Source: JANNXQ01 sp031425095 (GTDB lineage: Bacteria > Verrucomicrobiota > Verrucomicrobiia > Chthoniobacterales > Chthoniobacteraceae). Taken from it: a stretch of 28,684 nucleotides of DNA. Positions 7,156-15,541 of the stretch are shown here, in pieces (the first letter of the stretch is position 1; every line of letters starts with the position of its first letter). The DNA lies in assembly GCA_031425095.1 (NCBI GenBank), contig JANPIS010000045.1:1-28684 (forward strand), read 5' to 3'. A program made the position numbers and the translations under genes. The notes below the pieces were generated by a model. It saw nothing but the letters and a program-made list of their open reading frames with translations. It did no database searches and was not told where the DNA came from.

Positions 7156-10100
7156 TCAGGCGCGGCGGTCGCTGCGGCGGCGGATGCGCTGCAGACCGAC
7201 CAGCATTCCAAAGCCACCGAGTAGCGAAGCAGCAATGCCTGGCTCAGGAACCACGACCAGCGAGACTGCCGTGCCGCCCAAATCGTTGTAATCGATCGTA
7301 TACTGGTTGCCCCCAGCAATGAAGGTCCCGATGTCGTCAGCAATCGTGCCAAATCCGGACACAGAGAACAGTCCCTGTTGCAAACCGCTGTAGGTGATGA
7401 ACGTGAACTTCGTTCCCAACGCCAGAGGGGTGGGAGCAAGGTCAGAAACCGTCAGCGGTGTGCCCCCGAGAGCGAGCGTCAGCGGTCCGGTCGTGCTCAA
7501 CAGGTCCGTAGTGTTCGCAGTCGAATTGATTTCGAGGGCGAAGGTCGCGCCACTCATTGTCAGCGAACCAGCAGTCAGGGTTCCGATGCTGGCTCCGGGA
7601 GCAACAGTGCCCGTCGTGGCCGTGATCGCTCCGACGCTGCCGGTGCCGCCCAGGGTGCCACCCGCGGTCGTGACCGCTCCGGTAATGGAGCCAGTCACCA
7701 GCAGGGTGCCGGCGGTGACCGTCGTCGCACCAGTGTAGTTGCTGGCGCCGGACAGCACCAAAGTGCCGGCTCCAGTCTTATTGATGCCGCCGCCCGTTCC
7801 ACTGATCGCAGCACTAACCAGGAGGTCTGCGGCGTTGTTCGTGGCGTCAGCGACGTTAAACGTGCGAACCGCAGTCATCGCCACGAGGCCGGAGAGGTTG
7901 GCTGCGGCACTCGAAGTCGAGGCCACGGTGGTGACAGTGCCGGCGAGGGTCAACGTTCCTCCGTTGGTGGTGACGTTGTTCGTGTAAGCCGCATTGGAAC
8001 TCCCCGTTGCTCCGTAAGTGAGCGCGGAAACGGTCTCGTTGTTCCCTGCCAAGTCATACGTTGCCGTCGGGCTTGCAGCAACCGCGGCGTTCAAGGTGAC
8101 CGAGCCACCGATAACCTCGTTCGCGCCGTTGCGGAGGGTTCCCTGCCGCACTTCGGTGTTGCCGGTGTAGGTATTCGGGCCAGAAAGCACGACAACACCG
8201 GTATTCCCGCCGGCTTCATTCACCCGCAGACCGCGGGCGACCGTCCCGGCCCCGTTCGCGATGGCGCCGGAGATGGTCAGGATACCAGTGCCAGAAGCTT
8301 GCAGGCGGAAGTTACCGCCGCCGCCAGTCTCTTCCACGGTGATTGGCCCGGAGACCGTCCCGGACGATGCACCGGCAAGCAAACGGATCGTCTTTTCATT
8401 TCCGGCGTCCGCGACCGTAATCGCATTCCCGACGCTTATGCCATCGGCGACTTCCAGAATGGTTCCCGTATTGCCCAATGTTGTCGCTCCGGCACCGAGG
8501 GCCGTGTTGGCCCCCGCCCGAACCGCACCAACATTCACAAAGGTGCTGGCGTAGTTGTTGGACGCATTATTCAGGATCAAGGTGTTGCCACCTTCCTTAC
8601 GGAGGGCGCCGCCAGTGACCGCATTGGCAATCGTGATATTCCCTCCGAGCGTATCGATGCTTCCACCGTTCGTCCCGATGGTGATACCGCGGTTGGCGTC
8701 GTCGATCGTGAGCACTCCGGTGCTGCGAAGTGTCGCGGTGCCGCCGGTGCCGTTGTTGTTGATCGAAAGGGCGTCCGCTGCGGAGGACGAAGGATTCGCG
8801 CCAAGGCCGGTCTCCGCACCGATGCGGAGGACACCGTTGTCGATCGCTGTCTTGCCAGTCCGGGTATTGACGCCGGAAAGGGTCGCCGTGCCGGCGCCGG
8901 TCTTTGTGATGTCGCCTGCGCCGGACATGATGCCGCTAATGGTGAGGCCGGTCGCCGTGCCGACATCCGCGACGGAGATCGGCATGTTGACTGGAGTCGC
9001 GACCGGTGCGCTGATCGTGGCCGTTCCGCCGTCAGTCATAATCTCAATGCCTCCCGTGCCGAGCGTGAGAGTGCCTCCCGTTCCAGCAGCAACGACGACG
9101 TTGGCAAGTGCCGTGCTCGTCACGTTTCCGTTGAAGGTGAACTTCTGCACGGACACGGGTGCGTCGAGGGTGACGTTGACCGTCGGACCGGCAGGGGTTG
9201 CGATTGCAGAATTGAATTCCACGAAGTCTCCCGGCCCAGGGATCGAGCCAGGGTCAGTACCACCGACTTCGAAGTTCGTGTTGGCAGCAACACCTCCGAC
9301 GTAACCGGAGAAGCTGTTGTTCAGATCGCCAGTGAAGTTGTAGACACCGCCGGGAGTGACAGCACTCGTAGTGAGGACAACGGAACTGGCGCTGCTGCTC
9401 AGTGAGTAGGTGTAGCCACCTGGAACCGGACCAACGAGGCCATAGGTCGCACCGTCGAGTCCGCTTGGCGCGGAGAGTAACGTGTAGGTTGGCGCACCGA
9501 AGCCGGCAGCGGCTCCAATGCTAAAGTTCACCGTACCTGCAGTTATCGCCGGGGTCGTTGAAGTGATCGCATCGCTGCTTGTTCCCAGATCGAGTCCCAA
9601 GCCAGTGATCCCAGGACCGGCTCCAAGGTTCAATCCACCGGCAATCGTCGAGGTATGCGGCGTTCCAATGCCGTTGATCATGCTCAGTCCGGAGCCTCCC
9701 GCGACGACAAATCCGTTGGTGTTGACGGGGTCAGAAACCGTGAAGGCCAGATTGCCCCCGGAGACCGTGGTGGTGCCGCTGTAAGTGATCGCCGAACCGG
9801 AGAAGGTGCCCGTTGCGGTCCCCGCCTTGACGAGGGACAGGGCCCCACCGCCAGTGTTGGAGACCGTTCCGTTGAAGTTGACAGCCCCGTTGTTGTTGCC
9901 GAACGACAACGTCACGGCGGAACCGGAGTTATTATCGATCGTCGTCGCAGCGGTGTTCGCACCAGTGACGGTGAGGGCGTTCAAGGTCTGGCTGAAGCCG
10001 TTCAACTGCAGCGTGGCGGTTTCATTCGTCCCGACATCGGGCGAGAAGGTGAGGGCGCCAGCGCCGGTGCTGTTTGGAATCGCATTGTTCGCACCGAGGA

Positions 10101-13100
10101 TCACGACGCCGTTGTCGATGTCGAAGGTGGCATTACCCTTCGAGAAGTCCGAAGCAGCGCCATTCAGTTGCAACGTCCCGTAACCCGTCTTGGTAATGGG
10201 GACACCGAAAGCGGTCGTCGAAGTAATGTTGCCATTTATGATCGTCAAGCCGCTGCCGTCCACAGTGAGAACACGGTTGGCAGTGAGCACGTTCGACGTG
10301 ATTCCCGCGAAGGTCAGCGAATCTCCGGCCGCGATGTTGTTATTGATGCCGACGTTATTGGCCGCGGCCAGGTTTTGCAGCGTCCCAAAGCTCAGGCTGT
10401 TTTCGCCAATGAACCCGGTCGTTTGATTGTTCGCAAACTGGGGATTGTTCGTCACGGTGCGATCCGCACCGTAGGCAAACACGATACCGTTGTTCATTAC
10501 GAAGTTTCCAGCTCCCAGCGGAGAAGCGCCAGCATCAATGCCGAGGGCGCCGCCAGCGGCGTTCGTGTTCCCCGTGTAGCTGTTGGCTCCCTGCATGATC
10601 CACGTTGCCGAGCCATCCACCGTGACAGTCAGAGCGCCACCACCGGGGTTGGCATTATCCGTCAGGGTGCTGGTGATGCGGTTGCCGGCTGCATTAGTAC
10701 CGCGCAGATTGAGAGTCTTCGCTCCAGTTCCGGCCGGCACATCGTTGGCTACATTGCTGAGAATCAATGCGCCAGCGCCGTCCGCATGGATCTGTGGGGT
10801 ACCAGCCGCAACGCTGAAACGGATTTTGCGATCACTGGTTTCCCCGGGTCCGACGTATTGCAGAATTGCGGTTCCGAGATTCACTGCGCCGGCGTCGGTG
10901 TTGCCGATCGTGGAGTTACCTACGCTGGTGTTGCCGGGAGACCCGCTATTTCCCAGCGAGCGAACCGTCAAGGTACCCGCCGCGATGGTGGTCGTCCCAG
11001 TGTAGCTGTTTCCGTTGTTCGTGAGTTGTAGAATACCGCCACCCGCCTTGTTCAGGCTACTGGGCCCTGAGCCATCTGAAATCACTCCGGAGATTGTCGC
11101 AAAGTCCGCGCCAGTGTTGGCATTGTCGTCCACTTGCACCGTGCGGGTTCCGCCATTGAGAGTGAGCCCATTCACGAGTTCGACATCAGCCTGCGAGGTC
11201 GTCGAACTCAAAATGAGGTTCGCGGTCCCCGTGCTCGTGATCCCGCCCGCTCCCCAAGGGATGCTGGCGCCGGAATTGCCAAGATTCACCGTCAACTTCG
11301 CCGAGCTGGCCGCAAAGCCGCCGCTCGAGTTCACGGAGGTTCCAGCAGCATTATTCCAAGCAACCTGGCCGGCGGCCGAACCGATCGCACGGATGAAAGT
11401 GCCCGAGGTCTGGAGGACGCCGCCGTTCAGACGCAGGGCGCTGGACGTAGGGAGGGACAGCCCCTCTTCTGCGCGGAGCGCACCGCCTGAGATCACTGTC
11501 GGGCCAGAGTGGCTGTTGGAGTTGTTTCCAAGAATCCAGAGGCCGGCATTCTGTTTGTCAAACGTCAGGGCTTCGCCGGCGTTCGGATTGTTGATGAGCT
11601 GGAGGTTGAGCTGGTTGTCGCCCGTGGAATCACCACCAAGCGTCAGAGTGCGAGCGCCGCTGCCGCTGAAGGAAACAGCATTGGTCTTATTGAAAACGAG
11701 TGCCGCATTGTTGGCATTGCTTTCACGGTTCGGGGCGCCGTAGCGACCGTTGGAGTCAATACGACCGTTAGCCGCCAGGGTAAAGAGGCGGTCCGTGCTG
11801 ACCGACGGGGTTCCAGTGGTCTGGTAGATCGTGCCATCAGAACCCGTGTAGCTCAGGGTTCCGCCACCGAAGACGAGGCTGGCGGCGTTGTCCACATCGC
11901 TCGTTCCCAGGCCGACGCCGAGCCCGCTGTTGGATCCGATATTGGAGAGCGATGTGATCGCTAGCGTACCCGTGTTCAAACGAGCCCCGCCGCTGTAAGA
12001 TTGGGCTCCGGCGAGACGGAAGGTTCCGGCGCCGTTCTTCACCAGCTGAATATTGCCAGCTGGATCGACGATCGATCCGGTGAAGTAGCTATTCGCGCCA
12101 CCATTGCCGACACGGATTGAGACCGCGGTCGTGGAGGAGTTGGTGACGGTTCCGCCGCCATTCAGCTCATCAAGGGATGCAGTGCCCGAAGTTGCGGTGC
12201 CGAGATTCACGCCATTGAGGTCCAGCGTTGCACCCTGTCGAAGGTTCACGTCAGTGCTGTCCTGACCCAACCGTCCGCCAGTGATCAACTGGACAGTTCC
12301 TTCATTGATGTGAACCGCAGCCGAAGCGGTGTTCGCATTTGCTGCTCCGAATCGCAGGGTGCCTTCTCCGAGCTTGGTCCACCCGCCAGTGTTCACGAGA
12401 ATCGGAGTATTGAGCGTTAGGGTGTCAGCCGCACTATTGGTGCGGAAAACGAGGTCCGTGGTGATGCTTCCGCTATTGATTCCAGTGCCGCCACTGATTA
12501 CGACGTTACTGCCGCCAGTGACGAGGATGCCACCGGCCAGAGCACCACCGTTATTCAAGGTGAGAGTCTGGGCCGCAGCAAGGGTCAGGTTGCGATTGTC
12601 GTTGAACTTAATACCTGCATTGATGGTCGCGCTGCTCTGAGCCGCGATATCCGTGGTATTCACCAAGTATGGCTGAGTATTCAAACCCGCGAGAGACGTA
12701 CCAGCCGCTTCTGTCGTGTAGGTCGCCGGGGCCGCAGAAGTTCCCGCTGCAAAGTCAGCCCCGTTGGAGTAGAGGTGGGCATCGAGGATGCCACTGGTAT
12801 TGACCGCACCGGTAAGCGCCACCGATGCGCCGGCATTGGTGACGAAGTTTACGCCACTACCCGAGGCCGCCTGGCCGAGGGCTGCGAAAGTCAGCGCTGC
12901 GGTGCCACCGGCACCCGCCGTGACTTTCACGGTGCCAGCACCGGCCACCGGGCGAAGAGTTCCCGCAGTCTCCGTGCTGGCATTGGCGCCGTCGCCGAGA
13001 TACTCGAGTGTGCCGCCGGCATTGTTGGTATAGAGGTCCACCCCAAAGGCGACGGTGCTGGTTGCAGCGTCTGAGAGCACATTCCGGGAAGTTCCGGCGA

Positions 13101-14919
13101 AGGCGTCTTGAACCTTGAGAGTTCCAGCCGTGACCAACGTCGTCCCAGTGTTGGTGTTTGCACCAGACAGACGCCACGTGCCGCCACCGATTTTCGTAAC
13201 CGAGATCGCCCCCAGAGTGGAGGCGTCAGGAATGTTTCCAGCGATCGTGTTGTCACCACCATTGGAACCGCCGAGGGTGAGAGTCTTCGACCCCGTTGAG
13301 GCGGAAAGGAAATTACCCGTGAAGGTGAGCGGCCCGGAGCCACTTGAGATCACATTCGCGCCGCCCGTGGTTCCGCGGAAGGTAATGCCGCGCGCGGTGG
13401 TGGCTGCACCGCCCGTGTATTCGAGGGCACCAGTGACCGTCGCGGCGACGACGTTCGCCGCACCTTGGCCGCCGATCTGGAAATTAGTCGCCGCAGTCCC
13501 GGGTACGCCTAGCGCACCGATGGAACTGACGGAGAGCGTTCCCTGCTGGACCTCGGTAGTGCCCGTGTAAGTGCCAGCGGTGCCGAGTATGGTCAGATAT
13601 CCGGTGCCACGCTTGTCGATTTGGTGCGCGGCAGCCGCGGTCGATGGGGAGATATAATTCCCGGTGATCAAGATGTCGCCGTTGCCACCGATCACAAAGG
13701 TCCGCGCGGTGGTCGTAGTGTTGGAAAGATTGCCGTTGAAGGTGAACAGACCGTTGCCAGTGTTGTTAAAGCCGGCATTTCCAGCGCCACCCAAGGTCGT
13801 GCTCGTTCCCGGCCCAGTGAGGCCGTTGATCGTCGTGTTGTAACCATCACGCCCGCTCACTTGGAGCGTTGCGTTGTCCATATTCAGGTTGCCCAACTGC
13901 AGGGTTTGATTGATGGCCGATCCACCCAGAGAACGATCCGCGAAGATCGTGGTTGTGTTTGCACGGACGTAAACATGCGCCGCAGCCGTGCCAACCAGAA
14001 GCGACGGCGCATCCATGAGAACTTCAAGGAAGCCACCATTGGCGTCGATCACCGAGCCGAGACCACTCGCCGTGCGTGTTCCAAGGACACTTCCGCCGTT
14101 GGTGATCCGAACGGTGGACGTCGTTCCCGTGGAACTCTGGCCACTAAGACGGAGCGCGCCAGAAAATCCCGCGGAGCTCGAAGGATTGAGGAAGAGGGTT
14201 CCGGCGCCGGTTTTCTCCAGTGTCCCTGTTCCCGTCAGCGCTCCGGTGATTGCGTATTGCCCAGAGCCCGCCTGGTTCGTACCCCCCAACAACACACCGA
14301 TCGTCGCTACATTCGCAGCGGGACCACTCAAGCCATTGATATCGAAGCTGCCACCGAAAGTCAGCAGCCCGCTAGCGGAAAGCAGTCGCGTATTGATACC
14401 CACCGTCGAACCGTTTGCCGCAGCCGGCGCCAGACCCACCGTGCCCGACACGGTGTTATTTCCGATGCTGATCAACGCACCGCCGCGATCCGCGATCGGC
14501 CCTTGGCCCTGCAGAGAGAGATTGCGAGTAAGATTAAAGCCTGCGGTGGTTCCATCCAAGACCAGTGAGCCACCCCCAAAGCCCCGGGAGTTGGTGGAAT
14601 TCGCGCTCGGATTGAAGCCGGTGACAATCACCGTCGAAGGATCTGTTCCAAGTCCGCTCGTTGCGTTGATCACGATCGAACCGTTGGAGATCGTTGTTGT
14701 GCCGGTGTAGGTGTTCCCAGCGCCAAGGATCAACGATCCGCCGCCCGACTTATCGAGTCCAGTAGCACCACCGACGGCACCGGGAGTCTGGGTATCACCG
14801 AGATTGACGATGAATGGCACACCGGGAGACTCCGGAGATGCGGCCATAAAGGCAGCGATGGAAGTAGCGCAGATAGAGAGACGGCGGGTGTTTTTCATGG
14901 CGTTGCGGTGGGTTTTCAT
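7156..14919 (-). CDS. Giant autotransporter-associated beta-strand repeat protein with PEP-CTERM anchor
   Basis: The protein has 2587 residues, is rich in Gly, Thr, Asn and Ala, and has almost no cysteine. A signal peptide lies at the N-terminus (RRLSICATSIAAFMAASP). The start is ATG 14919 or ATG 14898; neither has a Shine-Dalgarno site. About fifteen degenerate PATR repeats follow, with the core pattern K-x-G-x-G-T-L-x-L-x-G-x-N-x-Y-T-G-x-T-x-V-x-x-G-T-L, so a long beta-helix is expected. Around residues 1810-1870 one passenger-like module appears to end (PVPGGYTYSLSSSAS) and a second to begin (PGPGDFVEFN). The C-terminus is not an autotransporter barrel but VPEPG (from residue 2557), a hydrophobic helix and RIRRRSDRR. 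This is a PEP-CTERM signal for an exosortase/archaeosortase-type system, which is not in this window. A surface or matrix role is inferred. Confidence 0.93.
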   Translation of the reverse strand: MKTHRNAMKNTRRLSICATSIAAFMAASPESPGVPFIVNLGDTQTPGAVGGATGLDKSGGGSLILGAGNTYTGTTTISNGSIVINATSGLGTDPSTVIVTGFNPSANSTNSRGFGGGSLVLDGTTAGFNLTRNLSLQGQGPIADRGGALISIGNNTVSGTVGLAPAAANGSTVGINTRLLSASGLLTFGGSFDINGLSGPAANVATIGVLLGGTNQAGSGQYAITGALTGTGTLEKTGAGTLFLNPSSSAGFSGALRLSGQSSTGTTSTVRITNGGSVLGTRTASGLGSVIDANGGFLEVLMDAPSLLVGTAAAHVYVRANTTTIFADRSLGGSAINQTLQLGNLNMDNATLQVSGRDGYNTTINGLTGPGTSTTLGGAGNAGFNNTGNGLFTFNGNLSNTTTTARTFVIGGNGDILITGNYISPSTAAAAHQIDKRGTGYLTILGTAGTYTGTTEVQQGTLSVSSIGALGVPGTAATNFQIGGQGAANVVAATVTGALEYTGGAATTARGITFRGTTGGANVISSGSGPLTFTGNFLSASTGSKTLTLGGSNGGDNTIAGNIPDASTLGAISVTKIGGGTWRLSGANTNTGTTLVTAGTLKVQDAFAGTSRNVLSDAATSTVAFGVDLYTNNAGGTLEYLGDGANASTETAGTLRPVAGAGTVKVTAGAGGTAALTFAALGQAASGSGVNFVTNAGASVALTGAVNTSGILDAHLYSNGADFAAGTSAAPATYTTEAAGTSLAGLNTQPYLVNTTDIAAQSSATINAGIKFNDNRNLTLAAAQTLTLNNGGALAGGILVTGGSNVVISGGTGINSGSITTDLVFRTNSAADTLTLNTPILVNTGGWTKLGEGTLRFGAANANTASAAVHINEGTVQLITGGRLGQDSTDVNLRQGATLDLNGVNLGTATSGTASLDELNGGGTVTNSSTTAVSIRVGNGGANSYFTGSIVDPAGNIQLVKNGAGTFRLAGAQSYSGGARLNTGTLAITSLSNIGSNSGLGVGLGTSDVDNAASLVFGGGTLSYTGSDGTIYQTTGTPSVSTDRLFTLAANGRIDSNGRYGAPNRESNANNAALVFNKTNAVSFSGSGARTLTLGGDSTGDNQLNLQLINNPNAGEALTFDKQNAGLWILGNNSNSHSGPTVISGGALRAEEGLSLPTSSALRLNGGVLQTSGTFIRAIGSAAGQVAWNNAAGTSVNSSGGFAASSAKLTVNLGNSGASIPWGAGGITSTGTANLILSSTTSQADVELVNGLTLNGGTRTVQVDDNANTGADFATISGVISDGSGPSSLNKAGGGILQLTNNGNSYTGTTTIAAGTLTVRSLGNSGSPGNTSVGNSTIGNTDAGAVNLGTAILQYVGPGETSDRKIRFSVAAGTPQIHADGAGALILSNVANDVPAGTGAKTLNLRGTNAAGNRITSTLTDNANPGGGALTVTVDGSATWIMQGANSYTGNTNAAGGALGIDAGASPLGAGNFVMNNGIVFAYGADRTVTNNPQFANNQTTGFIGENSLSFGTLQNLAAANNVGINNNIAAGDSLTFAGITSNVLTANRVLTVDGSGLTIINGNITSTTAFGVPITKTGYGTLQLNGAASDFSKGNATFDIDNGVVILGANNAIPNSTGAGALTFSPDVGTNETATLQLNGFSQTLNALTVTGANTAATTIDNNSGSAVTLSFGNNNGAVNFNGTVSNTGGGALSLVKAGTATGTFSGSAITYSGTTTVSGGNLAFTVSDPVNTNGFVVAGGSGLSMINGIGTPHTSTIAGGLNLGAGPGITGLGLDLGTSSDAITSTTPAITAGTVNFSIGAAAGFGAPTYTLLSAPSGLDGATYGLVGPVPGGYTYSLSSSASSVVLTTSAVTPGGVYNFTGDLNNSFSGYVGGVAANTNFEVGGTDPGSIPGPGDFVEFNSAIATPAGPTVNVTLDAPVSVQKFTFNGNVTSTALANVVVAAGTGGTLTLGTGGIEIMTDGGTATISAPVATPVNMPISVADVGTATGLTISGIMSGAGDITKTGAGTATLSGVNTRTGKTAIDNGVLRIGAETGLGANPSSSAADALSINNNGTGGTATLRSTGVLTIDDANRGITIGTNGGSIDTLGGNITIANAVTGGALRKEGGNTLILNNASNNYASTFVNVGAVRAGANTALGAGATTLGNTGTILEVADGISVGNAITVADAGNEKTIRLLAGASSGTVSGPITVEETGGGGNFRLQASGTGILTISGAIANGAGTVARGLRVNEAGGNTGVVVLSGPNTYTGNTEVRQGTLRNGANEVIGGSVTLNAAVAASPTATYDLAGNNETVSALTYGATGSSNAAYTNNVTTNGGTLTLAGTVTTVASTSSAAANLSGLVAMTAVRTFNVADATNNAADLLVSAAISGTGGGINKTGAGTLVLSGASNYTGATTVTAGTLLVTGSITGAVTTAGGTLGGTGSVGAITATTGTVAPGASIGTLTAGSLTMSGATFALEINSTANTTDLLSTTGPLTLALGGTPLTVSDLAPTPLALGTKFTFITYSGLQQGLFSVSGFGTIADDIGTFIAGGNQYTIDYNDLGGTAVSLVVVPEPGIAASLLGGFGMLVGLQRIRRRSDRRA
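7690..14760 (-). repeat. Region of about fifteen degenerate PATR repeats
   Basis: The protein-level repeat recurs irregularly across the gene. Clear copies include SLILGAGNTYTGTTTISNG (near 14740), WRLSGANTNTGTTLVTAGTL (near 13150), ILQLTNNGNSYTGTTTIAAG (near 11010), TATLSGVNTRTGKTAIDNG (near 8860) and TLVLSGASNYTGATTVTAGT (near 7730). At DNA level it shows on the plus strand as recurring gtgtaggt or gtgtagct motifs. Copies are diverged in sequence and spacing, so this is old protein repetition rather than recent DNA duplication. Confidence 0.85.
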
Positions 14920-15018
14920 GGGCAGGAGGGTTCGGTTGAGTGGGGTCTAAAGACGATTCCGGGAGGGTTCTTGACGGACTTTCAGGGGGGGCTGAGGAAG
15001 GTTGGAGAGGGATTTCCG

Positions 15019-15058
15019 ATCACTTCGCGAGGGGGCGTAAGGGCCTTTCGCGAGTGAT
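15019..15058. repeat. Inverted repeat upstream of the PATR gene
   Basis: ATCACTTCGCGA (15019-15030) and TCGCGAGTGAT (15048-15058) are reverse complements apart from one unpaired base, around a 17-base spacer. The repeat lies 100-140 bases upstream of the PATR start. It would form a hairpin in that gene's leader, or could be an operator. No U tract follows on either strand, so it is not an intrinsic terminator. Confidence 0.5.
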
Positions 15059-15115
15059 TCAACGTGGTGATACATTAGCGATGGGTTTCCGGTCAACGGC
15101 AATTTCATAATATTT

Positions 15116-15136
15116 TCTCAAAGACCTCCTTTGAGA
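15116..15136 (-). promoter_or_regulatory. Hairpin that encloses an AAGGAGGT sequence
   Basis: A perfect 8-bp inverted repeat (15116-15123 with 15129-15136) has a five-base loop. Read on the minus strand, the end of the stem plus the loop spells AAGGAGGT, a perfect anti-16S sequence, partly held in the stem. An ATG at 15108 follows 15 bases later and opens a 53-codon frame ending 27 bases before the PATR start. The spacing is longer than ideal. The hairpin is directly visible; a role as a translational switch is speculation. Confidence 0.35.
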
Positions 15137-15150
15137 GCGAATCCGACAGT

Positions 15151-15179
15151 TTGACGAGAAGCACCATAGTTTATGGAAT
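15151..15179 (+). promoter_or_regulatory. Weak sigma70-like promoter candidate for the TMTC-like gene
   Basis: TTGACG at 15151-15156 (5 of 6 to the -35 consensus) is followed after 17 bases by TGGAAT at 15174-15179 (4 of 6 to the -10 consensus), in the AT-richer part of the intergenic region. It would leave a leader of about 360 bases before the gene at 15542. It is a pattern match only. Confidence 0.22.
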
Positions 15180-15541
15180 GGATCTTTAGTTGCCGGAATC
15201 GAATAGGGGCGGCAAGCTATTTTCTTGGGAATTGCGCGAATCGTGAGTGGGTTCGGGTTCGGGAAGGGTGGTGGTCGGGTGCAGAGCGGCAGCACGCCGA
15301 GTCACTGACGCCACGGCGCAGGGGGTCCGCAAATGCCCCCGTCGCGAGCGGAAACTGCGCTTCGGTCCCAGAGATGCATCGGCGTTCCTGAAGCTTGTCG
15401 CGGACAAGGTTGTCCGGATGCATGCGGCGACCTTCCTCCGCTCAGGCCGTCGCCCGATCGGAGACTCGCGGGCCGTGCCGGCGAAAAAACCAATTCCCGA
15501 ATCTTCAATTCGCTGGCACTCTGTGCATTCGCCTGTTCGCG

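Larger units (their letters stand above)
14920..15541. other. Intergenic region between divergent PATR and TMTC-like genes
   Basis: These 622 bp separate two divergently transcribed genes, so promoters for both should lie here. The part at 15080-15200 is clearly AT-richer than the surroundings. It holds two inverted repeats (listed separately), a weak plus-strand promoter-like pair, and a possible 53-codon minus-strand frame (ATG 15108 to TAG 14947) with no recognisable product. Bases 15200-15541 are GC-rich; I see no convincing gene, tRNA or terminator in them. Confidence 0.6.

Noticed and set aside
7378..14710. Several long plus-strand open frames opposite the PATR gene
   Set aside because: They arise from the repetitive Gly/Thr/Asn codons read on the other strand. 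No family resemblance is seen, while the minus-strand protein has a signal peptide, repeats and a PEP-CTERM tail.
7690..14760. Regularly recurring short DNA motifs that might suggest a CRISPR array or satellite
   Set aside because: Spacing and sequence are irregular and the recurrence follows the protein-level PATR repeat in one reading frame.
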